A stretch of 64,000 bases of DNA from Elusimicrobiota bacterium. Lineage in GTDB: Bacteria > Elusimicrobiota > UBA8919. The notes under the pieces are model-generated. The model worked only from the letters and a program-made list of their open reading frames with translations. It searched no databases and had not been told where the DNA came from. The DNA is taken from positions 591,186-655,185 of the forward strand of contig JAQUMH010000001.1 in the NCBI GenBank assembly GCA_028718185.1, read 5' to 3'. Below, piece by piece: positions 50,992-60,354 of the stretch; position 1 is the stretch's first letter; each line of letters starts with the position of its first letter. The translations under genes and the position numbers were made by a program.

Positions 50992-53006
50992 TAGGTTTCA
51001 CTTGGCGGGCTTTGTTTTTCCTGGTCGATACTTTTAGTATTCCTGCACTTAGGATAACCACTGCACGCTAAAAACGTTCCCCTGCGACCCGACCTTATAA
51101 CCATAGGCTCACCGCATTTTTCACATACTTTGTCCGTTTTTTCCGGAGTAATCTTTTTGCCTTCCTTATCAAGAGACATGGTGTTCCTGCATTTAGGAAA
51201 GTTAGAACATGCCATAAATTGACCGAATTTGCCGTCACGAATCACCATTTCCGAACCGCATTTAGCACATTTCTCATCAGTTTTAATTACTTGTTTGACA
51301 TTTTCCATGTTTAATTTTGCATTATCAAGTGTTTTAGAAAACGGGATATAGAAATCCGACAACATCTTTTTCCATTCAACTTTTCCTTCTGCAATATTAT
51401 CAAGTTTTTCTTCCATTTCAGCGGTAAAATTTAAATCTAAAATATCCGGAAAATATTTTTTTAAAATATCTATTACAGTAAATCCCACTTTCTGAGGAAT
51501 AATCCTCATTTTCTCAATAATTATATAACCTCTGAACCGCAAAGTCGAAACTGTAGGAGCATATGTAGAAGGACGGCCTATCCCGCGTTCTTCAAGTATT
51601 TTTATAAGTGAAGCTTCGGTATATCTTGGGGGTGGCTCTGAAGAATGTTGTTTTGGAATAAGATTTTCGAGTTCCAACTTTTCCCCTTCTGTTAAATCGG
51701 GAAGCATTGTGTTCTTTGACTCTTCAGGATATGCTTTTAAATAACCGTCAAACTTAATTGAAGAACCTGTTGCATGAAAAATATATTCACCTGCTTTAAT
51801 ATCAACCACGACTGAATTTACGACAGCAGATACCATCTGGCTGGCGATAAATCTTAGCCAGATGAGTTCGTAGAGTTTCTGCTCGTCCTTTTCGAGATTC
51901 AATGTTTGCGGAGTTTTTGAAACATTAGTCGGCCTGATTGCTTCGTGCGCTTCCTGGGCTGACTTGCTTTTTGTTTTGTAAATCTTGGTTTTTTCCGGTA
52001 AATATTTTTTACCATAATTAGTAAGAATAAAACCTGCTGCCTGTTTTTGGGCAATTTTTGATACATCAAGAGAATCGGTTCTCATGTAAGTAATCAGTCC
52101 GTTTTCATATAATTTTTGAGCAATGGACATTGTTCTCGATGAACTAAACCCGAGTTTATTTATTGAATCCCGCTGAAGTGTAGACGTCATGAATGGCGGG
52201 AGCGGATTTTTAAAATGTTCGGTTTTATCAACCGAAGAGACAATAAATTCACTATTATTCAAATCACTAATAATTTTGCCCGCATCTTCTTCAGTGTTTA
52301 TAGATGTTATTTTTACGCTGTATTTTTCCGCGAATAACGCATGGTTAATGGTAGAGTAATATTTTTTTTTATCTTTTTCAATCAAATCCGCGGCAAAACT
52401 CTGCTGATTTTTTTTCAACTGTGCAGATATCGTCCAATATTGCTGTGATTTAAAATCTTTAATTTCATTTTCTCTTTCAATTAACAACCGTAGGGCAACT
52501 GACTGAACTCGTCCTGCCGAAAGCCCTTTTCTTACATTTTTTCCCAAAAGCGGACTTATCTGATAACCAACCAGGCGGTCTAAAATTCTTCTTGATTGCT
52601 GGGCATTAACTAGATTTGTATCTATAGGACGGGGATTTTTAACTGCTTCTTCGATAGCTGCTTGCGTTATTTCATGGAAAACAATCCGTTTTACTTTTTT
52701 AATATTAAGTTTTGCCGCTTCAACTATATGCCACCCGATCGCTTCACCTTCCCGGTCATAGTCAGTTGCTATATAAACTTCTGGTGCTGATTTTGTAGCT
52801 GCAATTATTTCTTTTAAAACCTTCTCTTTGCCGGCAAGAATCTTATATGTCGGCTGGAAATCCTTCTTTACATTAACACCAAGATGCCGCCGTGGTAAAT
52901 CAAGAATATGCCCCATAGATGCAATAATTTTGAATTTCCCTTTCAAGAAATTCGTCATTATCTTTGCTTTGGTCGGTGACTCAACAACTACAAGTGGACT
53001 TTTCAT
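50991..53006 (-). CDS. topA: DNA topoisomerase I
   Basis: The 671-residue type IA enzyme has the TOPRIM domain (VVVESPTKAKIMTNFL, ATDYDREGEAIGWHI), the active-site tyrosine in YENGLITYMRTDS, and two C-terminal C4 zinc ribbons: CAKCGSEM...CSNFPKC and CEKCGEPM...CSGYPKC. It relaxes negative supercoils. It overlaps xerC by one base and follows dprA by 66 bp, the order dprA-topA-xerC being widely conserved. Confidence 0.97.
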   Translation of the reverse strand: MKSPLVVVESPTKAKIMTNFLKGKFKIIASMGHILDLPRRHLGVNVKKDFQPTYKILAGKEKVLKEIIAATKSAPEVYIATDYDREGEAIGWHIVEAAKLNIKKVKRIVFHEITQAAIEEAVKNPRPIDTNLVNAQQSRRILDRLVGYQISPLLGKNVRKGLSAGRVQSVALRLLIERENEIKDFKSQQYWTISAQLKKNQQSFAADLIEKDKKKYYSTINHALFAEKYSVKITSINTEEDAGKIISDLNNSEFIVSSVDKTEHFKNPLPPFMTSTLQRDSINKLGFSSSRTMSIAQKLYENGLITYMRTDSLDVSKIAQKQAAGFILTNYGKKYLPEKTKIYKTKSKSAQEAHEAIRPTNVSKTPQTLNLEKDEQKLYELIWLRFIASQMVSAVVNSVVVDIKAGEYIFHATGSSIKFDGYLKAYPEESKNTMLPDLTEGEKLELENLIPKQHSSEPPPRYTEASLIKILEERGIGRPSTYAPTVSTLRFRGYIIIEKMRIIPQKVGFTVIDILKKYFPDILDLNFTAEMEEKLDNIAEGKVEWKKMLSDFYIPFSKTLDNAKLNMENVKQVIKTDEKCAKCGSEMVIRDGKFGQFMACSNFPKCRNTMSLDKEGKKITPEKTDKVCEKCGEPMVIRSGRRGTFLACSGYPKCRNTKSIDQEKQSPPSET

Positions 53007-53072
53007 ATTATTAGTTTATTCGCTCCATTCACCCACAATGAAAGGTGTGTAAATTCTTTTTTTCGCTCCGCC

Positions 53073-54188
53073 CTAATTATCATATTTCTTCCTTATGTAC
53101 ATTTTTCCGGGTAACTCAGAAATAAATCCGCCTATAATAAGCTCTAAAAGAACCGAAGAAAGTTTTTCAAACGGTATTTTTGTATTCTCGGCTATTAAAT
53201 CGATATAAACCGGTTCAAAACTTATCGATTCAAAAACCAACTTAGCATCTTCACTTAAATTTTTATTTTGCTTTACCAACTTTAAATTTTTATTAGTCCT
53301 TTCAACAAAATTTTTCAAGATGTTGATTTCGCTTATAATATCATCAATCGTTTCAACAAGTTTCGCCCCTTGTTTTATCAGTTGATGGGTACCTTTTGAA
53401 TATTTCGAAAAAATACTCCCGGGTACAGCAAAAACCTCCCTACCTTGTTCAATAGCATATTTTGCTGTTATTAAAGCACCGCTTTTTTCATCCGCTTCAA
53501 CAACTATAACACCTAAAGAAAGACCGCTTATTAAACGGTTTCTACGGGGAAAATTTTGCCTGTCAGGTTTAGTATGCATACTAAATTCAGAAATCACAGC
53601 ACCATTTTCAGCAATACGGTCTTCAAGTTTTCTATTTTCCGGCGGATAACAATTCGATAAACCATTCCCCAAAACAGCGATTGTTCTTCCTTTTTCTTCA
53701 ACTGCTATCGTATGTGCTACAGTATCAATTCCCCTTGCCAGACCGCTTATCACTGTAATTCCTGCATTAACAAGTTCCCGCGCAAGATATTCACAAACAG
53801 ACTTCCCGTAAGTTGTAATTTTTCTGGTTCCCACAACAGCAACTGAAACGACATCGCATTCCTTTACTTGACCTTTAACATAAAGAACAGGAGGATAATC
53901 GTAAATCGTCTTTAATACCTGCGGATACTCATCCATACCTGATGTAATAATATTTACATTATTAAAGGCCGCTTCTTCAATTTCTTTCCGAACATCTATT
54001 TTTTTTCGCTCAGCAACAATTACATTTGCAGTTTTTTCATTAATATCTTCAACCTGCAATAAATCACTTACAGACGACAATAGAACCTTTTCGATATTAC
54101 CAAAGTAATCTAAAAGTTTCTTAAATTTAACAGGACCAATAACTGAAATTTGATTCAATATAAGCCAAGATTCTAACTCGGTAGGCAT
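53073..54188 (-). CDS. dprA: DNA-processing protein DprA/Smf
   Basis: The 371-residue protein has a HhH-like N-terminus (ISVIGPVKFKKLLDYFGNIEKV), the Rossmann-like core VGTRKITTYGKSVCEYLA, SGLARGIDTVAH, GRTIAVLGNGLSNCYPPEN, NFPRRNRLISGLS and a C-terminal winged helix. It loads RecA on incoming single-stranded DNA during transformation. The promoter at 54197-54224 would start transcription only about 2 nt before the ATG, so the mRNA is probably leaderless. With PilT, it hints at natural competence. Confidence 0.95.
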   Translation of the reverse strand: MPTELESWLILNQISVIGPVKFKKLLDYFGNIEKVLLSSVSDLLQVEDINEKTANVIVAERKKIDVRKEIEEAAFNNVNIITSGMDEYPQVLKTIYDYPPVLYVKGQVKECDVVSVAVVGTRKITTYGKSVCEYLARELVNAGITVISGLARGIDTVAHTIAVEEKGRTIAVLGNGLSNCYPPENRKLEDRIAENGAVISEFSMHTKPDRQNFPRRNRLISGLSLGVIVVEADEKSGALITAKYAIEQGREVFAVPGSIFSKYSKGTHQLIKQGAKLVETIDDIISEINILKNFVERTNKNLKLVKQNKNLSEDAKLVFESISFEPVYIDLIAENTKIPFEKLSSVLLELIIGGFISELPGKMYIRKKYDN

Positions 54189-54196
54189 AGCAGGTC

Positions 54197-54224
54197 ATTA
54201 TATAACAAATGGAAAAAAAGTCAA
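54197..54224 (-). promoter_or_regulatory. Promoter of dprA, apparently leaderless
   Basis: On the minus strand TTGACT (54224-54219), a 16-bp spacer and TATAAT (54202-54197). Initiation about 7 bp further would fall near 54190, two bases before the ATG at 54188. No Shine-Dalgarno sequence is present. Confidence 0.7.
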
Positions 54225-54267
54225 GTTTCTCTATTCAAACAATTATTTTTATTAATAATTTTAATCT

Positions 54268-54966
54268 TTATAAAGGCCGGCGGGCACCCATAAATCTACT
54301 CTTGAAGTACATTTCATTAAGAGAACTAATAGTAACCTTTTGTGCACCGTAAGAGGCATGTATAAACTCATCATTACCAATATATAGTCCGACATGACTG
54401 ATTCTTGACCCGTATGTATTCTTTTTAAAAAACACAAGATCTCCCGGCATCAACTCATCTAACTTTATTTTTTTACCGATTTTGAATTGTAAACGGGAAG
54501 TTCTTGGTAAAATAGTACCTAATGATTCATAAATCGTCTGTACAAAATAGGAACAGTCAATACCTTTTTCGGGATCCATACCGCCATATTTATATCTAAC
54601 ACCCAAAAAATCAAACGCAAAGTTAACTAATTCAGCAACTACTTCTTCTGAAATATCCACATCTTCTTCAGCAAGAACGGTTTTATTTTCATTAAACTCA
54701 TCTACTAAGTTTGCAGATATATTCTCTTCTGAAAGCAACTTTGAAACGGCAAATTCTGCTTTTTCTTTTTCCTTATATGGACCGACTATTACTTTGTAAT
54801 TATTATTGAAATTAAGCGTTGCGCTGTAGTTATGACTTGCAAGATAAACCAATAAATTCTTTGCAGACTCCTTATCTCTAAAAACCCCCGCTTGAATATA
54901 ATATTCAGAGTAAAGAAAATTAAAAAATAAGAAGTAAGAAATAATAAACAAGAAAGTCTTTTTCAT
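54268..54966 (-). CDS. Secreted NlpC/P60 endopeptidase with SPOR domain
   Basis: The 232-residue protein has a signal peptide (KKTFLFIISYFLFFNFLYS), a SPOR domain (about 20-90, YYIQAGVFRDKESAKNLLVYL) and an NlpC/P60 domain (about 110-230). Catalytic residues are visible: Cys in DCSYFVQTIY, His in SHVGLYIG and a third polar residue in HASYGAQKV. It cleaves peptidoglycan stem peptides, and the SPOR domain directs it to denuded glycan at the septum. It lies 8 bp after the TPR gene upstream and has PG-related genes elsewhere in the window. Confidence 0.9.
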   Translation of the reverse strand: MKKTFLFIISYFLFFNFLYSEYYIQAGVFRDKESAKNLLVYLASHNYSATLNFNNNYKVIVGPYKEKEKAEFAVSKLLSEENISANLVDEFNENKTVLAEEDVDISEEVVAELVNFAFDFLGVRYKYGGMDPEKGIDCSYFVQTIYESLGTILPRTSRLQFKIGKKIKLDELMPGDLVFFKKNTYGSRISHVGLYIGNDEFIHASYGAQKVTISSLNEMYFKSRFMGARRPL

Positions 54967-54974
54967 AATTGAAT

Positions 54975-55358
54975 TTAATAATTTAACAGCATTTCATATT
55001 TTGTCTTTACTCTATATATATCAGGATAGTCCGGATATTCCTCCAATATCTTTTTGTACATATCTCTTGCCTGTCCAAATCTTTTAGTATCTTCGTAAAT
55101 TATACCTATTAAATATAACGAGTCAACTTTATATTTAGATTTAGGATATTTTTCCACCAAATGGTTAAAACAAAATTCTGCTTTTTCATATTTAGATGCC
55201 GTTTGGTAAATATTCCCTAAATAAAACTGAGCCGTAGGCGCCCAATTTTCACCGGAGTTATCATCAATAAATTTTTGTAATTTTCCGGTTTTAACAAAAT
55301 CGGTCGCCCAGTAAATAATTCCTATAACTATAAGAACAAAAAGTACGAACTTTCTCAT
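54975..55358 (-). CDS. Small membrane-anchored TPR protein
   Basis: The 127-residue protein has an N-terminal membrane segment (KFVLFVLIVIGIIYWATDF) and about two to three TPR repeats from residue 30: WAPTAQFYLGNIYQTASKYE and SLYLIGIIYEDTKRFGQARDM. It resembles YbgF/CpoB-like periplasmic TPR proteins. Since it precedes the SPOR-NlpC/P60 gene, it may be a scaffold for that hydrolase. The start at 55358 lies 85 bp after a consensus promoter. Confidence 0.75.
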   Translation of the reverse strand: MRKFVLFVLIVIGIIYWATDFVKTGKLQKFIDDNSGENWAPTAQFYLGNIYQTASKYEKAEFCFNHLVEKYPKSKYKVDSLYLIGIIYEDTKRFGQARDMYKKILEEYPDYPDIYRVKTKYEMLLNY

Positions 55359-55443
55359 TCTTTACAATTCCAAACTAATTTATTTACTTCTATTTTTTAA
55401 CTGCCTCATCTTCTCATTCTACATAATTTTAGACAGTGTTATA

Positions 55444-55472
55444 ATTATAAAGTATTTTTAGTGTTTTGTCAA
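55444..55472 (-). promoter_or_regulatory. Consensus promoter of the TPR-NlpC/P60 unit
   Basis: TTGACA (55472-55467), 17-bp spacer, TATAAT (55449-55444). Spacer and downstream sequence, ctaaaaatact then ttat after the -10 box, are nearly the same as at the 60757-60785 promoter. Confidence 0.85.
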
Positions 55473-55540
55473 TAGTTTTTTAATTGTGGTAAAGAAAAAA
55501 TGATATTATTGAGATGCCAGTTAGAAGTAGATATTCTTAA

Positions 55541-56497
55541 TCATTTGAACTTATAGTTAATGGAAAATATGTGAGTGTCGCTAAGCGGATCAAACGGCAG
55601 ATATGCATAATCAACTGTTATTAAATCAAAAACTATTCCAATCCCAAGCGTAATCCTTGAAGATGTCTCAAAAGACGAATCAAACTTATAACCACCCCTT
55701 AAATTTAGGATATCATAAATTAGTATTTCAGTACCGATATCAGCATAGGGTTTAGAGTCCCTCATTAATACAAAATCTGATGACATTAACAGGATTTTGC
55801 CGAGCGGGCGGTATGAAATCCCGGCAACGAATTTAGTAGGAAGGTTCTCTTTGACATCAATATATTTATGCCTTTTTAATTCTATATTCTGAATATTTAA
55901 TCCGGCAGTAAATATTTTGTATGAATTTATTTTCTTTTCATATATAGTACCTATATCAATTGCCAGAGCAACAGATTTTTTATCATCAATTTTGCTTTCA
56001 ATATACTTAGAACTTAACCCAAATGAAATGTTTTTATTTAACAAATATGAAATACCTATAACTGAAGATAAATCATGAGAACTGAACTCCTCTATTTGTG
56101 AAGTTTGAGTTTCCATTCCTTTAATCCCGCTTATGCCAAGATATTCGATACCAAATCCAAGTGAAAATCTGTTTCTTAACGGCATAATACAAGACACATT
56201 CTCAAATTTCATATCTTCAAGCCACTCGCTATGCGATAATGATACTTTCGTTTCATTCGTAAATCCCAAACCTGCAATATTATAAAAAACTGCTGTTGAA
56301 TCATCCGATACCGATGTAAAAGCTCCTGCCATTGCCGATGCTCTCGCTCCTTTTGGTATCAGAAGAAATTCTGAGGAAGTTTTACCTGCAGCAGAAAGAC
56401 CGCTATCCACAAGCAAGAAGCAAGAAGCAAGAAGCAAGATAGTTAATAACCTGTTGATATATAAACATCCCGGTATATGATAATTTATATTTTTCAT
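55541..56497 (-). CDS. PorV/PorQ-like outer-membrane protein
   Basis: The 318-residue protein has a signal peptide followed by the PorV/UPF0164 hallmark SSEFLLIPKGARASAMAGAF and DSTAVFYNIAGLGF, and alternating strands of a FadL-type 14-strand barrel ending in HIFSINYKFK. PorV carries substrates with T9SS sorting domains through the outer membrane. The hydrophobic core of its signal peptide (LLLASCFLLV) is encoded by four heptamers (56411-56438). Start overlaps the stop of the surface protein (ATGA). A cargo protein with a matching C-terminal domain is encoded immediately upstream, so they are probably client and carrier. Confidence 0.82.
   Translation of the reverse strand: MKNINYHIPGCLYINRLLTILLLASCFLLVDSGLSAAGKTSSEFLLIPKGARASAMAGAFTSVSDDSTAVFYNIAGLGFTNETKVSLSHSEWLEDMKFENVSCIMPLRNRFSLGFGIEYLGISGIKGMETQTSQIEEFSSHDLSSVIGISYLLNKNISFGLSSKYIESKIDDKKSVALAIDIGTIYEKKINSYKIFTAGLNIQNIELKRHKYIDVKENLPTKFVAGISYRPLGKILLMSSDFVLMRDSKPYADIGTEILIYDILNLRGGYKFDSSFETSSRITLGIGIVFDLITVDYAYLPFDPLSDTHIFSINYKFK
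56411..56438. repeat. 4 x 7 bp tandem repeat in the PorV-like signal peptide
   Basis: aagcaag repeated exactly four times. It encodes the leucine-rich hydrophobic core of the signal peptide, so it is being used as coding sequence. Confidence 0.9.
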
Positions 56498-59400
56498 CTT
56501 ATTACCGCCAATTTGCCTTTTGTTTTGCCTCTGCCGTTTTTATCTTCAATATAATAGATATAAACACCCGAAGCAACGGATGGACACCAATTGTAAGTTC
56601 CGTCTGTTACTGCTTCAAATTCTTCGGCAAGACGCCCGGCAACAGTATAGATTCTAATATTTACATTTTCCGTAAGCCCATCAAATGTAACATGTGTGTG
56701 CCCCCTAGACGGTCTATACGGATTAGGATAAACAACAACGCTGTTTAAATTTAATTTTGTAACTTTTGCAAAAACACCAAATTTCGTAAAGTGGTTCACT
56801 TTTGCCGAAATAGTCTTGGATAATTTTGATGATAGTAAAACTTTTTTATTATTTTTATTATCTGAATTATTCGGGTTGTTTGTTCCGCCGTTTTTTGAAT
56901 TATCCCTGCCGTCACCTTGCCCCGGATTAGTCCCGTCGCCAAGACCTGAACGGTTATCTACATTTTTCCATTCTTTCGCTTTTTCATCCAAATAACAAAT
57001 AGTAAGATCTTCTGTTTTTACATCTGTTCCGTCAACAACACCATTATTGTCATCATCGGGAAACGGTAATGAGATTGTTATTTCTTCATCAAACTGCGAT
57101 TGCCCATCCGTAAAACTAAATTCCCTGAAAACACCAACCGGTTCTATTGAACTATTCACTGCGGGAACCGGAACTTCAGTGGTTGCTAATTCCTTTATTT
57201 CCAATATACTTCCGTCTTCAACTACCCCTACCGGAACAATTGCACTGGTGCCATCAGCTATAATTACTTCTGTCTCAGCAGGTTCAGCGGTCGTAACAGA
57301 CGTAACAGGCTCAGTAGGAACAACAGGAGTAACAGGTTCAGTAGGTGTAGTGATTTTTTCTTGTTTTATATGCTGATCATTTGGATTTACCGATGGATTT
57401 CCGTCTTCTGAAATATCCCAATTGGAATCATCCACGTAAACAGTAATTTCAACCGGATTTTCTTCCGGCAAATTTAAAAGGTCATATGCAATTGTACGAA
57501 GCCTGTATTCACCATTTTTTAATCCGGAAAGATTCCAATATACGGCAAAAGGCGGCTTTTTATCAATCATGTCTATTTTTGTCCATTCCTCACCGCTATC
57601 TTTATACTGGAATAAAACGCCTGTTGTATTAGCTGTGGCGTCAGCAATAACAGTAACCGCATTACCTTTTAAACGCTTACCATCTTTCGGTATTCTTATG
57701 CTTGCACTTGCTTCACTTTTTTTATTGATATTTACAGTGACATAATTTATATTTTGTTCTTCAGTACCTTCAATATCAACTACCCTTACTGCAAACTTAT
57801 AAAGTCCTTCATCCAGCGATTGCGAAATCCATGATGATGCATCCGGCTCTGTTAGTTCTGCAACAGGGTTAGAATAATCAATAGTTCCATGTCCCTTATC
57901 CCAGTAAATATGATATTTTGCATAATACGACTTCTCGTAGTAACCCTCATTTTTATAGTAAATATTGTACAGATCCGTCATAGATGCTAATGAGGGTTCC
58001 CATTCTATTTTCGCTTTGCATTCTACCGTGGGATATCCTTTTAGATTTCTCACCTCTTCAGGATAAATATTAATTACTGAAAAAATTGCATATGTTCCTG
58101 TCCTGTCAACGAAAGTACTGCAATAATTTTGTGATATATTTGTAACTGTTTCAAAACCTCCAATCCATTTATGTTCAACTTCGTCATATCTCAGTATAAC
58201 AAGTGTCGTCTCTTTTATACTTGTACCGTCAAGATAACCATCGTTGTCTAAATCTGCATATTGTATCACAATAGGAAGTTTTTGTGATATTATTGTATCA
58301 CTGATTGTTTTAGTTACTCCACTACTTATAGGCTCCTCTGAAATAATTGTTCTTGGTTCAGAAACGCATATCATATTTGCCGGTTTTTCCAAAAGAATTT
58401 TTCCTGTTGTTGCAGCATCGGGTTGTGAAATAGAAATGTCTAAATTTGAAACCGCAATTTCTGGCGGTATTTTTAATATGGTTAAATATCTTTTTAAATG
58501 ACTTATTTTTTCTTCTTCAAATAGTGCAGATTCCTCTTCTCCAGACAATAAAGGTCCTGATGTTTTTATCAGAATCCGTGAAGCAGGAATATCTTTAATG
58601 TTAACATCGCTGTTTTCAATTTCACTTGTAATCGGAACAATTGCAAATTTATATTCACCTACCGAATTGAGTTCCGGAGTCGTAATATTTTTATTTTCAG
58701 AATCAATAATACCGATCGGAGACGAATAGTCGATTGCGCCAGTTCCCCTATCGTAGTAAACTCTGTAAAATACTTTATCTAAACCGGCAAAATTAGTAAT
58801 ACCTATTAAATAATTATTGTTCTGTACTGCATTTACAGAAATATTGTCTAATTCAGGTAATGGAATTTCCTTTATTGATATTGTCTTAATGTCTGTTGTA
58901 GTTCTATTGCCGGATGAATCAATTGCTTCTACGTAATACGTTAAAGAAGATGAATTGTTATATTCTGCGGGAATAACTCCTGACCACAAATCACCGTTAA
59001 TATTTATCATCTGCCAGGAATTTATGCCACTATGAAGAACAACAGAAGAAATTTTAGAATTATCATTAATATCAGCAACAACAGGTATGGAAAAGTATCT
59101 AAACTGACCATCCGCAACGGGTTGAAGTATTATAGAAGGGGCAATTATATCCGAGACAACATTAAAAGCATATTTTGATACTAAATTAAGTTTCTCTACC
59201 TGAGCTGTTATAACATAATGCCCTATGGAAAATGTTTTATTAATTTTTTCCGTGTAAGTTGTTTTACCCGGCTTTAAAGTACGCGGTGTTTCTGATAAAA
59301 TAAATGTTTTATCGTCAGAATAACGATATAGATTGTCAATTGTAAAATCAAATATTTTTGTTGAAGGGAAATCTAAAACTTGGGTTGAAGCTGAAGTGTT

Positions 59401-60342
59401 TTCAAGTACAATTTCAACATCTACCGGCTCGCCATATAGATATGTTGTTTTTAATGTTTTGGCTGAAAATTCAATTGCTGAAATAACAGAAAATGTTATG
59501 CCGGAACCTACTTCGCCTTCAATACCTGCAAAATCAACTGCCTGAGAAACTACATTATAGAAATGAGCCACTTTCCATATAGAAACCAGCATAGAAAATG
59601 AATTTGCATCTTCGGTTCTAACCCAAATCTCGCTGGTATTCCAACCTTGTCCATCCCAGTATGTATTATCTGTTATATCTTTAAGGCAAACTCTTGTAAA
59701 AGCAACACCGGACGCAGAATCGTTTGACTGACCATAAATCTTTGGTATATCTGAATAAACTTGTTTGTTTCCCGGAAATGAAATACCTGAATATGGCGGG
59801 CGCAAATCTATTATATAGGTTATACCATTATCGGGTGTTTCAATATTGCCCGAATTATCAGTTGCACGTGATTTTATATTATAGGTGAGGTTTTCTGAAA
59901 AGTAGGTTGAAAATTTATATGTCCATGAAGATGTTCCCTGACATACAAGCCAGATAGGATTTTCCCCGACCCAGCATTTTCCATCCCAGTATGTTTTTGA
60001 ATCGACCTGCTCAATTGCAATTTCCACTTTTTTTGTATCATAAGAGGCTGTCCCGTTTATCGGTATGTATTGGATACTATAGGCAGATTTATAAGGACTA
60101 AGAATTGTAGAAACAGCATAAATTTTTTGCGTACTAAATCCAAAAATTAAAAAACACAGGAAAACAAATTTTAAGAATGTTTCTTTATATTCTTCCGGAT
60201 CCAGGTCACTTTCACTTTTTATATTTATTAAACGTAAAAACCAATCTAAAACCGACACTCTATTGCCATTAAGTTTTATAGCAATAGGATATTGGTTCAA
60301 ACCGGTCTTTGCCTGTTTATTATAGTTCGGTAGTTCAGCCAT
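56494..60342 (-). CDS. Large surface protein with Ig-like domains and T9SS/FlgD-type C-terminal domain
   Basis: The 1282-residue protein has a hydrophobic segment at about residues 68-85 (FLKFVFLCFLIFGFSTQKIYA), preceded by an unusual 60-residue N-terminal extension. The body holds several Ig/fibronectin-like modules: two related 'TYWDGxxW' units at ~120-240, a PLDNISVNAV region, and VTVIADATANTTGVLFQYKDSG at ~930. A D-rich segment DDDNNGVVDGTDV resembles a calcium-binding dockerin-like loop. A Thr/Pro/Val-rich linker follows at ~1045. The last ~85 residues (VYPNPYRPSRGHTHVTF, YTVAGRLAEEF, ASGVYIYYIEDKNGRGKTKGKLAVIR) match FlgD/T9SS type A sorting domains. It is probably exported via PorV and exposed on the surface, under control of a riboswitch leader. 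Confidence 0.8.
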   Translation of the reverse strand: MAELPNYNKQAKTGLNQYPIAIKLNGNRVSVLDWFLRLINIKSESDLDPEEYKETFLKFVFLCFLIFGFSTQKIYAVSTILSPYKSAYSIQYIPINGTASYDTKKVEIAIEQVDSKTYWDGKCWVGENPIWLVCQGTSSWTYKFSTYFSENLTYNIKSRATDNSGNIETPDNGITYIIDLRPPYSGISFPGNKQVYSDIPKIYGQSNDSASGVAFTRVCLKDITDNTYWDGQGWNTSEIWVRTEDANSFSMLVSIWKVAHFYNVVSQAVDFAGIEGEVGSGITFSVISAIEFSAKTLKTTYLYGEPVDVEIVLENTSASTQVLDFPSTKIFDFTIDNLYRYSDDKTFILSETPRTLKPGKTTYTEKINKTFSIGHYVITAQVEKLNLVSKYAFNVVSDIIAPSIILQPVADGQFRYFSIPVVADINDNSKISSVVLHSGINSWQMININGDLWSGVIPAEYNNSSSLTYYVEAIDSSGNRTTTDIKTISIKEIPLPELDNISVNAVQNNNYLIGITNFAGLDKVFYRVYYDRGTGAIDYSSPIGIIDSENKNITTPELNSVGEYKFAIVPITSEIENSDVNIKDIPASRILIKTSGPLLSGEEESALFEEEKISHLKRYLTILKIPPEIAVSNLDISISQPDAATTGKILLEKPANMICVSEPRTIISEEPISSGVTKTISDTIISQKLPIVIQYADLDNDGYLDGTSIKETTLVILRYDEVEHKWIGGFETVTNISQNYCSTFVDRTGTYAIFSVINIYPEEVRNLKGYPTVECKAKIEWEPSLASMTDLYNIYYKNEGYYEKSYYAKYHIYWDKGHGTIDYSNPVAELTEPDASSWISQSLDEGLYKFAVRVVDIEGTEEQNINYVTVNINKKSEASASIRIPKDGKRLKGNAVTVIADATANTTGVLFQYKDSGEEWTKIDMIDKKPPFAVYWNLSGLKNGEYRLRTIAYDLLNLPEENPVEITVYVDDSNWDISEDGNPSVNPNDQHIKQEKITTPTEPVTPVVPTEPVTSVTTAEPAETEVIIADGTSAIVPVGVVEDGSILEIKELATTEVPVPAVNSSIEPVGVFREFSFTDGQSQFDEEITISLPFPDDDNNGVVDGTDVKTEDLTICYLDEKAKEWKNVDNRSGLGDGTNPGQGDGRDNSKNGGTNNPNNSDNKNNKKVLLSSKLSKTISAKVNHFTKFGVFAKVTKLNLNSVVVYPNPYRPSRGHTHVTFDGLTENVNIRIYTVAGRLAEEFEAVTDGTYNWCPSVASGVYIYYIEDKNGRGKTKGKLAVIR

Positions 60343-60354
60343 CTTGATTCAGTC

